Counted from the stretch's first letter, positions 37,965-47,936 are shown. The stretch: DNA of 64,000 bases from Pseudarthrobacter psychrotolerans (GCF_009911795.1 NZ_CP047898.1:558001-622000); one strand, 5' to 3'. Program-made: numbers and translations. The notes: generated from the letters alone by a model not told the origin.

Positions 37965-39544
37965 GCGAATCCGGCGGTAATGCAGGCGGCAGGGGCGGCA
38001 GCGGAAGTGGCGCCGCAGGCGGCGGACAGAACAACAGCGGACGGGGCAAGGGCGGGCCGCGGGACTCCAGCCAGCGCAACGCCCAGGGCCGCGAACGTAA
38101 CCGCCCCTCCCAGCGGAGCTTCACCGAAAACGCGCCGGCGCAGCGGACCCGCCGGGCGGACCCGGCGAGGCTGGTGGCTTTTGAAGTCCTGCGCGCGGTA
38201 GCCGCCGAGGACGCGTATGCCAACCTGGTGCTCCCGTCCCGCATCCGCCATCATGGCCTGGACAAGCGCGACGCCGGTTTCGCCACCGAGCTCAGCTACG
38301 GCGCCTTGCGTGGCCAGGGCACCTACGATGCCATCCTGGCCCGCTGCGTTGACCGGCCGCTGGACCAGCTTGACCCGGCCATTCTCGACGCCCTGCGGAT
38401 CGGTACCCATCAGCTGCTGGCCATGCGCGTCCCGGCCCACGCAGCCCTGGATCAGACCGTTGGCCTGGCCCGCGCCGTCATCGGCGCCGGGCCCTCCGCC
38501 CTGATCAATGCGGTCCTTCGCAAAGTCTCCGCACACACGCTGGAGGAGTGGCTGGAACTGCTGCTCAGCGACGAGACGGACGAAACCAGGATCGCGTCGA
38601 TCCGCTATGCCCACCCGGAGTGGATTGTCCGTGCCTTGCGGCAGTCCCTGGTCGCCCACGGCCGTTCTGTCAGCGAAATCAACGACCTCCTGGACGCGGA
38701 CAATGCCGCCCCGGTGGTCAACCTCGTGGCGTTGCCCGGGCTGGGAAGCCTCGATGAAGCACTCGAAGGCGGGGCCACGCCCGGAGAACTCGTGGAAGGC
38801 TCGGCGCTCTCCAGCGGCGGCGACCTCGGCCGGCTCGCCTCAGTGCGCGAAGGCAGCACCCGCGTCCAGGACGTCGGCTCGCAGCTCGTGGCACGCGCAA
38901 TGGCCGCCGTCGATCTTGGGACCGGTACCGGCAGCGACGGGGCAGGCGAACGCTGGCTCGATCTCTGCGCCGGTCCCGGCGGCAAAGCCGCGCTGCTCGG
39001 CGCCCTCGCCCGGCAGCAGGGCGCGACCCTGCTGGCTAACGAGCCCGCACCGCACCGCGCCAAGCTGGTCAGGCAGGCCTTGGCCGCAGTTCCGCACGAG
39101 ATCTGGCATGTGCGCACCGGCGACGGCCGCGAGGTCGGCACGGAGATGGCGGAGAGCTTTGACCGTGTCCTCGTCGACGCGCCCTGCACCGGGCTCGGCG
39201 CCCTGCGCCGCCGCCCCGAGTCGCGCTGGCGGCGCACCCCCAAGGACCTGACGGACCTCGGACCGCTGCAGCGCGAACTGCTCAAGTCCGCGCTTGCTGC
39301 CGTCAAGCCCGGCGGCGTCGTGGCCTACGTGACGTGCTCACCCCACCCCGCCGAGACCACCGCCGTCGTCAGCGATGTGCTGCGCAAGCGCGACGACCTC
39401 GAACTGATCGACGCCGGCGCTGTGCTGGACGGCGTCAGCCTGACCGGCCACCTGGACGCCGGGCACGAACACACCGCGCAACTCTGGCCGCACATCCACA
39501 GCACCGATGCCATGTTCCTGGCCCTCATCCGGAAGAAAGCCTGA
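37961..39544 (+). CDS. rsmB: 16S rRNA m5C methyltransferase RsmB (Fmu)
   Basis: 527 residues. A low-complexity Gly/Ser/Arg-rich leader (residues about 3-50) precedes a NusB-like domain ([23 protein letters not shown]) and the methyltransferase domain: SAM motif [15 protein letters not shown], catalytic [16 protein letters not shown], and second Cys in [15 protein letters not shown]. Methylates C967-type cytosine of 16S rRNA. The basic Gly-rich leader is longer than in E. coli and could bind RNA. Confidence 0.94.
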   Translation: MSESGGNAGGRGGSGSGAAGGGQNNSGRGKGGPRDSSQRNAQGRERNRPSQRSFTENAPAQRTRRADPARLVAFEVLRAVAAEDAYANLVLPSRIRHHGLDKRDAGFATELSYGALRGQGTYDAILARCVDRPLDQLDPAILDALRIGTHQLLAMRVPAHAALDQTVGLARAVIGAGPSALINAVLRKVSAHTLEEWLELLLSDETDETRIASIRYAHPEWIVRALRQSLVAHGRSVSEINDLLDADNAAPVVNLVALPGLGSLDEALEGGATPGELVEGSALSSGGDLGRLASVREGSTRVQDVGSQLVARAMAAVDLGTGTGSDGAGERWLDLCAGPGGKAALLGALARQQGATLLANEPAPHRAKLVRQALAAVPHEIWHVRTGDGREVGTEMAESFDRVLVDAPCTGLGALRRRPESRWRRTPKDLTDLGPLQRELLKSALAAVKPGGVVAYVTCSPHPAETTAVVSDVLRKRDDLELIDAGAVLDGVSLTGHLDAGHEHTAQLWPHIHSTDAMFLALIRKKA

Positions 39545-39561
39545 CCGTGAAAGGTTCCTCC

Positions 39562-40242
39562 ATGCCGCAATGCTGCATCAACCCCAGCATCCTGTCCGCC
39601 GACTTCGTCAACCTCGAAGCCGAACTGCAACGCATCAGCACCGCTGACGCCGTGCACGTGGATGTTATGGACAACCACTTTGTCCCCAACCTCACCTTGG
39701 GCTTGCCTGTGGTCCAGCGGATCCAGGCTGTCAGCCCAGTGCCGCTGGACGCCCACCTGATGATCTCCGACGCCGACCGCTGGGCGCCGGGGTTCGCCGA
39801 CGCCGGGCTGGCTTCCGTGACCTTCCACGCTGAGGCCTCCATCGCACCGGTCAAACTGGCCCGCGAACTGAGGGCCCGCGGCTCCAAGGCCGGCATGGCG
39901 CTGCGCCCTGCCACAGCCGTGGAACCCTACCTGGATATGCTCGAGGAACTGGACATGCTCCTGATCATGACCGTGGAGCCGGGATTCGGCGGCCAGGCGT
40001 TCCTGGACTTCACCCTGCCCAAGATCCGCAGGGCCCGGGCAGCCATTGACGGCTCCGGAATCAATGTCGCCATCCAGGTGGACGGCGGCATTACCGAGGA
40101 AACCATTCTGCGGGCGGCCGAAGCCGGTGCAAACGTCTTTGTGGCGGGTTCGGCTGTTTACGGCGCGGAAGACCCGGCTGCAGCCATCGGACGGCTCCGC
40201 GAAGCCGGCAGCATAAAGTTACGTGCGGCGTCCGCGGAATAG
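39562..40242 (+). CDS. rpe: ribulose-phosphate 3-epimerase
   Basis: Interconverts ribulose-5-P and xylulose-5-P in the pentose phosphate pathway. 226 residues from ATG 39562 ([18 protein letters not shown]); GTG 39547 in frame, with GGAAGAAAG before it, is a possible earlier start. TIM-barrel signatures: [16 protein letters not shown], metal/catalytic Asp in [17 protein letters not shown], and [10 protein letters not shown]. Ends 41 bases before the FMN riboswitch, linking ribulose-5-P supply with riboflavin synthesis. Confidence 0.94.
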   Translation: MPQCCINPSILSADFVNLEAELQRISTADAVHVDVMDNHFVPNLTLGLPVVQRIQAVSPVPLDAHLMISDADRWAPGFADAGLASVTFHAEASIAPVKLARELRARGSKAGMALRPATAVEPYLDMLEELDMLLIMTVEPGFGGQAFLDFTLPKIRRARAAIDGSGINVAIQVDGGITEETILRAAEAGANVFVAGSAVYGAEDPAAAIGRLREAGSIKLRAASAE

Positions 40243-40283
40243 TCTGGGCCACCTTGTGGTTATGGCACAATAGCAACACACAA

Positions 40284-40434
40284 TACGTGCTCCGGGGTCG
40301 GTGTAAGTCCGAACCGGCGGTGATAGTCCGCGACCCGCGAGCCGGCGCTTTCCCTTCAGGGAAGGAACCGGCGGACGGTTGAACTGGTGAAATTCCGGTA
40401 CCGACAGTTAAAGTCTGGATGAGAGAAGCACGTA
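40284..40434 (+). ncRNA. FMN riboswitch (RFN element)
   Basis: The RFN core is recognisable: CGGGGTCGGTGTAAGTCCGA, ACCGGCGGTGATAGTCCGCGA, an extended variable stem, then TGGTGAAATTCCGGTACCGA and AGTCTGGATGAGAGAAG. The closing stem pairs TACGTGCT (40284-40291) with AGCACGTA (40427-40434). It lies upstream of the ribDEBAH genes and is expected to repress them when FMN is bound. Known RFN architecture is established; the pairing is read directly here. Confidence 0.93.
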
Positions 40435-40445
40435 CAGCTGTATCT

Positions 40446-40550
40446 GCGGCGCCCTATGGCGCTGCGGTCTTCTGCTGTCGTATACCCCCGGAGCCATCGC
40501 GGTTCTAGAGGGAAGGAACGACAACACACATGAACCCCTTGCGATGGCTC
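40446..40550 (+). promoter_or_regulatory. candidate expression platform of the FMN riboswitch (two hairpins)
   Basis: Hairpin 1 pairs GCGGCGCC (40446-40453) with GGCGCTGC (40458-40465). Hairpin 2 pairs GAGCCATCGC (40491-40500) with GCGATGGCTC (40541-40550), perfect over 10 bp, with G-T pairs extending it; its 40-base loop contains GAGGGAAGGA and an ATG (40530). Only three T follow, so translational control is more likely than classic termination. Confidence 0.5.
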
Positions 40551-40613
40551 TTTGAAGCCAGGAGTTCCCATGGTCCGGGAACCGCAGCCGCCGGACCGGT
40601 GGCTGCCCCATGA
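40530..40613 (+). CDS. 27-residue upstream ORF coupled to ribD
   Basis: ATG 40530 opens a 27-codon frame, begun MNPLRWLFEARSSHGPG and ended by TGA 40611-40613, which overlaps the ribD ATG (40610) in an ATGA. A GGGAAGGA Shine-Dalgarno-like element lies 12 bases upstream. The arrangement is that of a leader peptide translationally coupled to ribD beneath the riboswitch. It could be fortuitous; no homologues are known to me. Confidence 0.45.
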   Translation: MNPLRWLFEARSSHGPGTAAAGPVAAP

Positions 40614-41727
40614 CCCGGATCGAAAACGTCACAGCGTTCAGCGCCGCCGAAACCGCCGCCATGGACGCAGCGCTCGAAGCAGCCCTGCAGGGTCCGCGCG
40701 GAGCGAATCCGCTGGTGGGCGCCGTCGTCATCGATGCTGCCGGCCGCCAGCTGGTGACCGGCTACCACCGCGGCGCCGGCACACCGCACGCGGAAGCGGA
40801 CGCCATCACCCAGGCTGAGGCCGCCGGGCTGGACGTCAGTGGCTGCACGATGGTGATCACGCTGGAACCCTGTGACCACAGCGGCCGCACGGGGCCCTGC
40901 ACCCAGGCGATCATTCGTGCCGGAATCACTGACGTGGTCTACGCCGTCGACGATCCGCATGACCCTGCAGCGGGCGGCGCGGCCACCCTTCGGAACGCCG
41001 GGGTGCAGGTCCGCAGCGGGCTCGCGGCCAGTGAGTCGTTCGAGTTGAACCGTCAATGGTTCCAGGCTGTGGCCGCACAGCGCCCGTTCGTGACCCTGCA
41101 CATCGCCCAGACACTGGACAGCCGGATCGCCGCTGAGGACGGCACGAGCCAGTGGATCTCCTCGCCTGAGTCGCTCGCTGACAACCACGGGCTCAGGCGG
41201 CGGATCGACGCCATCCTCGTGGGCACCCAGACTGTGCTGGTGGACAACCCCCGGCTTTCAGCCCGCGACGCGTCCGGAGCGGCATCGGGCAAACAGCCGC
41301 TGCGGGCCGTGATGGGCCTGCGGGAGATTCCGGCCGACGCCGCCGTCCGGGGTGATGACGGAAACGTGCTCCACCTCGCCACGCGGGATCCGCGGGAGGC
41401 GCTCGCGCTCCTTTACGCGGGGGGGTCCGCCATCTCATGGTGGAAGGCGGCTCACGCATCCTCAGTTCATTCCTGGCCGCCGGGCTTGTGGACGAACTCA
41501 TTGTCTACGTTGCCCCCACCCTCCTGGGCTCCGGAACTCCCGCCCTCAACGGACTCGGAATCACCACCCTCGCGGATGCCCGGCACTGGGACTGGGACCC
41601 CTCCGACGGCGGCGCCGTCCTGACCCTGGGCCGGGACCTGAGGCTGCACCTCCGTCCAGAACCAACCGAAGCTTTTGAACCACAACTATCCCGCACTGCC
41701 GCGGAACCAGCCATGGGAGGCTACTGA
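40610..41727 (+). CDS. ribD: bifunctional diaminohydroxyphosphoribosylaminopyrimidine deaminase/reductase RibD (1-base deletion)
   Basis: Steps 2 and 3 of riboflavin synthesis. 372 residues after correction. The N-terminal deaminase has zinc motifs HAEAD and EPCDHSGRTGPCTQAI; the C-terminal reductase has TLDSRIAAEDGTSQWIS and MVEGGSRILSSFLAAGLVDEL. As written the frame fails at the seven-G run 41419-41425; an eighth G gives LLYAGGVRHLMVEGGSRI. The start ATG 40610 overlaps a short upstream ORF, and the stop overlaps ribE (TGATG). Controlled by the FMN riboswitch. Confidence 0.93.
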
Positions 41728-42362
41728 TGTTTACCGGAATTATTGCCGAGCAGGGACAGGTCCTGTCCGTTGAGCGGGACGGCGATGCCAGTGCAACGCT
41801 CCGCCTCCGCGCGCCCGGCACCACCGAAGGGCTCGGACTGGGCGGGTCCATCGCCGTCAACGGAGTCTGCCTGACAGCCACGGCAATCGAGGGCAAAGAG
41901 TTCAGCGTTGATGTGATGGGCGAAACCCTCGTCCGCAGCACCATCGGCGAACTTGCCGCCGGTGACTCGGTGAACCTTGAGCGTTGCGTCCCCGCCGGCG
42001 GCCGGCTGGACGGCCACGTCGTCCAGGGCCACGTCGACGGCGTCGGGCAGCTGCTGGAGCGCGAGGCGCTCGGCAACTGGGAGCGCCTCCGCTTCGGTGT
42101 GCCTGCCAACCTCGCCCGCTATATCGCGGAGAAGGGCTCCATAGCGATCGACGGCGTCTCGCTCACCGTCACGGCTGTCAGCCCGGCCCCGGAGCCGCAG
42201 CCATGGTTCGAAGTGGGGCTGATCCCCACCACACTGGCCGAGACCGGCCTGGGGGCCAAGAAGACCGGCAGCAGGGTCAACCTTGAAGTCGACGTTCTTG
42301 CCAAATACACCGAACGGTTGCTGGCATTCAGCACCGGCGCAACCAATGGAGGCGAACGATGA
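41727..42362 (+). CDS. ribE: riboflavin synthase (alpha subunit)
   Basis: Dismutates two 6,7-dimethyl-8-ribityllumazine molecules into riboflavin. 211 residues with the tandem lumazine-binding repeat: [10 protein letters not shown] at the start, [10 protein letters not shown] in repeat 1, [15 protein letters not shown], and repeat 2 [12 protein letters not shown]. The start shares a base with the ribD stop and its own end overlaps ribB by ATGA. Confidence 0.95.
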   Translation: MFTGIIAEQGQVLSVERDGDASATLRLRAPGTTEGLGLGGSIAVNGVCLTATAIEGKEFSVDVMGETLVRSTIGELAAGDSVNLERCVPAGGRLDGHVVQGHVDGVGQLLEREALGNWERLRFGVPANLARYIAEKGSIAIDGVSLTVTAVSPAPEPQPWFEVGLIPTTLAETGLGAKKTGSRVNLEVDVLAKYTERLLAFSTGATNGGER

Positions 42363-43074
42363 ACGCTACCGTCCGGCTGGAACCGGCCGCGGACGCCGGC
42401 CCGGTGCCTAACGCAACCTTCGGACTTGACCCCGTGGAAGATGCCATCCGCGCCATGGCCGCCGGCCGGCCCGTGCTGGTGGTGGACAACGAGGACCGCG
42501 AAAACGAAGGTGACATCATCTTCGCCGCACAGCATGCCACCCCTGCCCTCATGGGATGGACCATCCGCTACAGCTCCGGCGTCATCTGCGTCCCCCTGAC
42601 GGGGGAGCGCGCCGACGCCCTGGCACTGCCGCCCATGGTGGCAGTGAACCAGGACGCGAAGGGTACGGCGTACACCGTTTCCTGCGACGCGGCGGTGGGT
42701 GTCAGCACCGGAATCTCCGCCACGGACCGGGCACTCACGGCCCGCGTCCTTGCAGACCCCGGCGCCGGACCGGCGGCCGTGACCCGGCCCGGGCATATTT
42801 TCCCGCTCCGGGCAGTTAACGGAGGAGTGCGTGAACGCCCCGGCCATACCGAAGCGGCCGTGGACCTCTGCCGGCTCGCCGGGCTGGAGCCAGTGGGCGT
42901 GATCGCCGAGGTTGTGTACGACGACGGTGAAATGATGCGGCTCGACGGGCTGCGGGGATTCGCCGCTGAACACGGGTGCCCCTGATCTCGATTGAGGATC
43001 TGGTGGCTTACCTTGAAGCAGGGGCCGGGTCTCCCGCCGACAGTGACACCGGGCTGGACGCCCGGGCGGAGTAG
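42359..43074 (+). CDS. ribB: 3,4-dihydroxy-2-butanone-4-phosphate synthase (1-base deletion near 3' end)
   Basis: Converts ribulose-5-P into the four-carbon riboflavin precursor. The core [43 protein letters not shown] and [10 protein letters not shown], plus [13 protein letters not shown], is complete. Written as is, the frame ends at 42985; one C added to the CCCC run near 42978-42981 gives [17 protein letters not shown] and a stop at 43072-43074 (238 residues), where an RBS for ribA follows. In many actinobacteria this domain is fused to GTP cyclohydrolase II; here they appear as separate neighbouring genes. Confidence 0.9.
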
Positions 43075-43081
43075 AGGAGTA

Positions 43082-43815
43082 ATGATGACGGCTTCCGGAG
43101 TTTCGGGCGACAGCCACCAGAATGGCCACCATCGGGGGCATCCGGCAACGGCCGGGCCCACCACCCCGTGAGCGGCGGTCCGATTGTGCAGCTGCCCACG
43201 GCATTTGGCGATTTCATAACCCAAGCGTGGACAGACCTGGTCACAGGCGCCGAGCACCTGGCGGTGAGCTCACCCAACCCGCCCAAGGAGGGCGTTGCTC
43301 CGCTGGTCAGGCTGCATTCCGAGTGCCTGACCGGCGACGTCTTCGGATCCTACCGTTGCGACTGCGGCGAACAGCTGGCCTATGCCCTCGAGCTGATCAA
43401 CGAGTTCGGCGGCACGCTGCTGTACCTGCGCGGGCAGGAAGGCCGGGGGATCGGCCTGGCCAACAAAATCAAGGCCTACGCCCTTCAGGAAGCGGGCTTT
43501 GACACCGTGGAGGCCAACGAACAGCTGGGACTGCCGGTGGACGCCCGCTGCTACAAGGCGGCCGCCCAGATCCTGGCGGAGATGGGGCTCCATGAGATCC
43601 GGCTCCTGAGCAACAACCCGGACAAAAAGAACAGGCTCGCCAAAGCCGGCGTGAAGGTGTTGGAAATGGTGCCCACCGAGGTGCCGTCCCGCGACCAGAA
43701 CATCCGCTACCTGCAGACCAAAAAGGACCGCATGGAGCATCGGCTGACGCTGGACACCCACGTTGTCACGGTGCCGAGCGGCCCCGCCGACGATTTCGAC
43801 CACGAACAAAACTGA
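43082..43815 (+). CDS. ribA: GTP cyclohydrolase II (probable 1-base deletion near 5' end)
   Basis: Opens the GTP ring as the first step of riboflavin synthesis. Zinc-binding and catalytic segments are clear: [34 protein letters not shown], and [17 protein letters not shown]. The ATGATG at 43082 follows a GAGGAG RBS; from there one C added to the CCCC run 43164-43167 joins a His/Gly-rich N-terminus to [17 protein letters not shown] (244 residues). The alternative is a GTG start at 43168 with no frameshift but no RBS (215 residues). The catalytic core does not depend on this choice. Confidence 0.88.
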
Positions 43816-43832
43816 ACGGATCAGATTCACGC

Positions 43833-44318
43833 ATGAGCGGACACGGCGCACCAGATATTGACCTCACCACCCTCAACCCGGCGGAAACGTCACAACTGCG
43901 GTTGGCCATTGTGGCAGCCAGCTGGCACACCCAGATCATGGACGGACTCCTGGACGGTGCCCTGCGCGCTGCCAAAGATGCAGGCATCAGCGAACCCACC
44001 GTACTGCGCGTTCCCGGCGCCTTCGAGCTTCCCGTCGCTGCCGCGCGGCTGGCACCGCACTTTGACGCAGTGGTGGCCCTCGGCGTCGTGATCCGTGGCG
44101 GTACGCCGCACTTTGAATACGTCTGCCAGGCGGCGACGTCGGGACTGACCGACGTCAGTGTCTCCACGGGCGTGCCGGTGGGGTTCGGCGTGCTGACCTG
44201 CGATACGGAGCAGCAGGGACTGGACCGTGCGGGCCTGCCGGGCTCCAGCGAGGACAAGGGCCACGAAGCAGTGACGGCAGCCCTGGCCACCGCAGTGCTC
44301 CTTAAGCAGTACAAGTAG
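43833..44318 (+). CDS. ribH: 6,7-dimethyl-8-ribityllumazine synthase
   Basis: Condenses the RibB and RibD products into lumazine; forms icosahedral or pentameric assemblies. 161 residues: [52 protein letters not shown] with catalytic His, and the [16 protein letters not shown] loop. Last gene of the rib cluster, followed by a strong stem-loop. Confidence 0.95.
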   Translation: MSGHGAPDIDLTTLNPAETSQLRLAIVAASWHTQIMDGLLDGALRAAKDAGISEPTVLRVPGAFELPVAAARLAPHFDAVVALGVVIRGGTPHFEYVCQAATSGLTDVSVSTGVPVGFGVLTCDTEQQGLDRAGLPGSSEDKGHEAVTAALATAVLLKQYK

Positions 44319-44343
44319 CAGCAGATATTGGCAGCAAGCTGCC

Positions 44344-44375
44344 GGGCGCGGTGTGTGTTCGCTCACATCGCGCCC
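44344..44375 (+). terminator. stem-loop after ribH
   Basis: GGGCGCG (44344-44350) pairs with CGCGCCC (44369-44375), with inner GTGTG/CACAT pairing. No T-tract; it marks the end of the rib cluster before hisE. Confidence 0.55.
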
Positions 44376-44430
44376 GTCATGCAGCGGCCCGAAAGGCGCC
44401 CCCGGGCCGGCAGCAAGTAGGCTGTAGGGC

Positions 44431-44694
44431 GTGAAGAATTTCGAGACGCTGTTCGCTGAACTGAGTGAGAAGGCAGCCACCCGCCCGGCAGGCTCCCGCA
44501 CCGTCGCTGAATTGGAGTCCGGAGTCCACGGCATTGGCAAGAAAGTCGTGGAGGAAGCAGCCGAAGTCTGGATGGCAGCTGAGTACGAATCCGATGAGGC
44601 CACGGCCGAGGAAATCTCCCAGCTGCTCTACCACCTGCAGGTTCTGATGCTCGCTAAAGGACTGACCCTGGAAGACGTCTACAAGCATCTGTAG
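44431..44694 (+). CDS. hisE: phosphoribosyl-ATP pyrophosphatase
   Basis: Second step of histidine synthesis. 87 residues, normal for stand-alone His[40 protein letters not shown] with the metal-binding EE/E pattern, and [23 protein letters not shown]. Start GTG 44431. A TAGGCT box at 44418-44423 lies directly upstream and no RBS is evident, suggesting a leaderless mRNA. hisG follows after 93 bases. Confidence 0.93.
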   Translation: MKNFETLFAELSEKAATRPAGSRTVAELESGVHGIGKKVVEEAAEVWMAAEYESDEATAEEISQLLYHLQVLMLAKGLTLEDVYKHL

Positions 44695-44787
44695 CCACTG
44701 CGGCACCCGGCGGTCAACAATTGCCTGCCCGTGCCCTGCGTGGCCCGTTTGCCTGATCCATAGACCTCCCAACCAAGAAAGACCCCC

Positions 44788-45648
44788 ATGCTGCGAGTAG
44801 CCGTACCCAACAAGGGCTCCCTGTCCGAAGCCGCCTCCGCCATGCTGTCCGAAGCTGGCTACCGCCAGCGCCGCGACACCCGCGAGCTGGTCATGATGGA
44901 CCCGGACAACGACATTGAGTTCTTCTTCCTCCGCCCGCGCGACATCGCAGTTTACGTCGGACGCGGAACCCTCGACGTCGGCATAACCGGCCGCGACCTC
45001 CTACTGGACGCCGAGGTGGAGGCCGAGGAACTGCTGCCCCTGGGCTTCGCTGCGTCCACGTTCCGCTTCGCCGGACCCGTGGGCGATTTCGCTGCGGCAG
45101 AAGAGCTGGAAGGCAAGCGCCTCGCCACGAGCTACGACGGCCTGCTCCGCGGCTACCTCGCCGATCGGGGCATCAACGCCAAGGTGGTCCGGCTCGACGG
45201 TGCCGTGGAGTCCTCCGTGCGCCTGGGCGTAGCGGATGCCATCGCGGACGTTGTGGAAACGGGCAACACCCTCAAGGCCGCCGGGATGGAAATTTTCGGC
45301 GAGCCGATCCTCAAGTCAGAAGCTGTCCTGATCCGCCGCACCGGCGATGGCGGAGCCGCGAACGGCACCGCCAAGGAGATTGAAGTCCTGATCCGCCGGC
45401 TGCAGGGCGTCCTCGTGGCGCGCCAGTACGTGCTGATGGACTACGACATCCGCAAGGAACTCGTGGAACAGGCTGCCGCGCTGACTCCCGGCCTGGAGTC
45501 ACCCACCGTCTCACCGCTGCGCGACTCCGACTGGGTGGCTGTCCGGTCCATGGTTCCGAAGAAGGAAACCAACCGGATCATGGATGAGCTCTACGACCTC
45601 GGCGCCCGCGCCATCCTGGTCAGCAGCATCCACGCCTGCCGTATCTGA
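44788..45648 (+). CDS. hisG: ATP phosphoribosyltransferase, long form
   Basis: The committed first step of histidine synthesis. 286 residues, the long HisG_L type with a C-terminal regulatory ACT-like domain that normally confers histidine feedback. Seen: [63 protein letters not shown] and a regulatory tail ending HACRI. ATG 44788 with AAGAAAG RBS. Confidence 0.95.
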   Translation: MLRVAVPNKGSLSEAASAMLSEAGYRQRRDTRELVMMDPDNDIEFFFLRPRDIAVYVGRGTLDVGITGRDLLLDAEVEAEELLPLGFAASTFRFAGPVGDFAAAEELEGKRLATSYDGLLRGYLADRGINAKVVRLDGAVESSVRLGVADAIADVVETGNTLKAAGMEIFGEPILKSEAVLIRRTGDGGAANGTAKEIEVLIRRLQGVLVARQYVLMDYDIRKELVEQAAALTPGLESPTVSPLRDSDWVAVRSMVPKKETNRIMDELYDLGARAILVSSIHACRI

Positions 45649-45706
45649 GCGTCCCGGCCGGTTCACGCCGCGCCGCAGAATCCACCCGAGAATTCCAGGA
45701 GTCCCC

Positions 45707-46482
45707 ATGGCTGTAGCTGTACGAGTCATTCCCTGCCTCGATGTCGACGCCGGGCGCGTTGTGAAGGGCATCAACTTCGAGGGGCTCCGCGACGCCGGTG
45801 ACCCGGTGGAGCTGGCGCACCGTTACGACAATGCGGGCGCCGACGAACTGACGTTCCTGGATGTCACGGCGTCCTCCGGCAACCGCGAAACCACCTTCGA
45901 TGTGGTCCGCCGCACGGCCGAGGAAGTCTTCATCCCGCTGACCGTGGGGGCGGTGTCCGCGGCGTCGCCGAGGTGGACAAACTGTTGCGGTTCGGCGCGG
46001 ACAAAGCTTCCATCAACACGGCCGCCGTGGCCCGGCCGGACGTCATCAACGAAATCAGCCGGCACTTCGGTTCGCAGGTGCTGGTCCTGTCCGTGGACGC
46101 CCGCCGGACCCGCCCCGGGTCCCGGCCTACGCCGTCGGGGTTTGAAGTGACTACCCACGGCGGCCGTACCGGTACCGGGATCGACGCCATCGAGTGGGCC
46201 AGGGAAGCCGCCGACCGCGGCATCGGCGAAATCCTGCTCAACTCCATCGACGCCGACGGCACCAAGGACGGCTTCGACCTGGAACTGATCCGCTTGGTCC
46301 GGGCCGCGGTGAAAGTGCCGATCATCGCCTCAGGCGGTGCCGGGGAACCGGCTCACTTCCCGCCGGCCGTCGCCGCAGGAGCGGACGCCGTGCTGGCCGC
46401 GTCGATCTTCCACTGGGGACCGGACAACATGATGTCCCAGGTCAAGCAGGCCATCCGCGACGCAGGCTTCGAAGTCAGGTAA
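45707..46482 (+). CDS. hisF: imidazole glycerol phosphate synthase cyclase subunit HisF (1-base deletion)
   Basis: Forms imidazole glycerol phosphate and AICAR with ammonia from HisH. 258 residues after correction; TIM barrel with [39 protein letters not shown] and [13 protein letters not shown]. As written the frame breaks at the five-G run 45946-45950; a sixth G restores [17 protein letters not shown]. hisH and priA are not in the window, so HisF must partner with a protein encoded elsewhere. Start ATG 45707 with AGGAG RBS. Confidence 0.93.
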
Positions 46483-46561
46483 TCCCACTCGCCGACCACA
46501 ACGCGGGTGGGACCCCGCCCGCAGGGTTCCCTGACCGAGCTTGCGAGGTGAGGGTACGTGT

Positions 46562-46612
46562 GGGGTCACTTAGCGCCCATCCGGTGACGGATTATAGGCG
46601 CTAAGTGACCCC
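46562..46612. repeat. 51-base near-perfect palindrome between hisF and a convergent gene
   Basis: Outer arms GGGGTCACTTAGCGCC (46562-46577) and GGCGCTAAGTGACCCC (46597-46612) pair perfectly over 16 bp. Inside, ATCCG (46579-46583) and CGGAT (46588-46592) pair around a GTGA tetraloop. It could act as a bidirectional terminator, but it has no T-tract and its design resembles dispersed REP-like hairpins. Confidence 0.85.
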
Positions 46613-46623
46613 GCGTTGCTTAG

Positions 46624-47268
46624 TTAGAGTCCGACTTCGGCTGACTGCAGCAGGGCGACGGCGTCGGGCTGGCCCTCGAAGGTGACCAGAGCGTGGCGGG
46701 TCCGGCCGTGGGCGTGCATCAGCAGTTCGCCCGGCTCGCCAACGATCGCCACCGAAACGGGTGCCCGCTTGGCGACGTGCCGCGGCCCGGACGGGCGCAC
46801 CAGGACAATGCCCAGGTCGACGCCGCGGTAAAGGATGGCTGCCCGTTTGATCAGCTCGTCCCAGAGGGCGTCCGAATAAGCCTCGTCGAGGGCGCGCGGC
46901 GCCCAGCGGTCCACAGCCCGGCGGATGTCCTCGGTGTGGACGAAATATTCGATCAGGTTGGAGCTTTCGTCCAATGCCTTGATGTTCATGGGGGACAGCG
47001 CCGGCGGGCCCCCGCGGAAGGTGTTCACCAGGCCGGTGTAGTCGTCAGGGGTCTTCAGCTTCGCCGCGAGCTTGGCGGTGGCCTTGTCCGACGCCTTGGA
47101 AAGGCTCTTGATGATGAGGCCCAGCCCCACGGCCGCCTTGCGTTCGCGCAGGTAAAGGTGCGCGGCAAGGTCCCTGGTGCGCCAGCCTCTGCAGAGGGTA
47201 GGGGCATCAGGACCGGCCGCCAGCAGGGTTTCGGCCAGGACTTCTCGGGACGGTTCGACGAAATGCAT
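46624..47268 (-). CDS. TIGR03085 family (maleylpyruvate isomerase-like) protein
   Basis: 214 residues from ATG 47268 (MHFVEPSREVLAETLLAAGPDAPTLCRGWRTRDLAAHL), the typical N-terminus of actinobacterial TIGR03085 proteins related to the DinB/mycothiol-dependent maleylpyruvate isomerase fold. The HL and HTEDIRRA motifs could supply metal-ligand histidines. The function is unknown. GTG 47271 just upstream, with a TAGTTT box before it and no RBS, makes a leaderless start possible. Upstream codons to 47610 are shadow of hisI. Confidence 0.8.
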   Translation of the reverse strand: MHFVEPSREVLAETLLAAGPDAPTLCRGWRTRDLAAHLYLRERKAAVGLGLIIKSLSKASDKATAKLAAKLKTPDDYTGLVNTFRGGPPALSPMNIKALDESSNLIEYFVHTEDIRRAVDRWAPRALDEAYSDALWDELIKRAAILYRGVDLGIVLVRPSGPRHVAKRAPVSVAIVGEPGELLMHAHGRTRHALVTFEGQPDAVALLQSAEVGL

Positions 47269-47404
47269 CACTTGTGAAACTAGCACGAGAGCAGGGAAGT
47301 TGGGCAGCAGAACCGCCAGCCGATGGGTGCCCTTGTTCACACACTTGGTGTATGCCTGCTTGTGCATATTCAGGGGCCGCTGATCAGGCACTAGACTTGG
47401 TCTG

Positions 47405-47812
47405 ATGTCTGAGCAGCCCGCCTCCGCCCCCGTAATGGTCCCGCCCCCCGCCACAAGCCCGCTTCCGCCCGCCGTCGCGGACGCACTGAAGCGTGACGGC
47501 GCCGGGCTGGTAGCCGCCGTCGTACAGCAGTTCGATACGAACGAGGTGCTGATGCTGGGCTGGATGGACGACGAAGCGCTGCACCGAACCATGACCAGCG
47601 GCCGGGTCACGTTCTATTCCCGCTCCCGCCAGGAGTATTGGCGCAAGGGGGACACCTCCGGCCACGTCCAGTGGGTCAAATCGGTTGCCGTGGACTGCGA
47701 CGGCGATGCCCTCCTGATCCGCGTAGACCAGGTCGGCGCGGCATGCCACACCGGCACCCGGACCTGCTTCGACGGCAGGGACCTGGAAGTCCAGACCGGC
47801 GAGGCACTCTGA
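47405..47812 (+). CDS. hisI: phosphoribosyl-AMP cyclohydrolase
   Basis: Third step of histidine synthesis, zinc/magnesium dependent. 135 residues: [65 protein letters not shown] with the metal-binding Asp and Cys residues. Start ATG 47405; the TAGACT box at 47392-47397 lies 7 bases upstream and there is no RBS, so it may be leaderless. trpE follows after 124 bases. Confidence 0.94.
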   Translation: MSEQPASAPVMVPPPATSPLPPAVADALKRDGAGLVAAVVQQFDTNEVLMLGWMDDEALHRTMTSGRVTFYSRSRQEYWRKGDTSGHVQWVKSVAVDCDGDALLIRVDQVGAACHTGTRTCFDGRDLEVQTGEAL

Positions 47813-47936
47813 TCCACGGTCCATGGGCGGATGACCGGCCCGCAGGCACACACTATTTGGCAGCAAAGACTGGCGCCGTTCCACACCCGGCGACATTCAC
47901 GAGGCGACACACAAGAACAGGCGGCGAAGCATAGCC

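Noticed and set aside
47831..47936. Possible trp leader peptide upstream of trpE
   Set aside because: The open frame contains a single Trp codon before the trpE start and no attenuator-like alternative hairpins; it runs on in frame past the trpE start.
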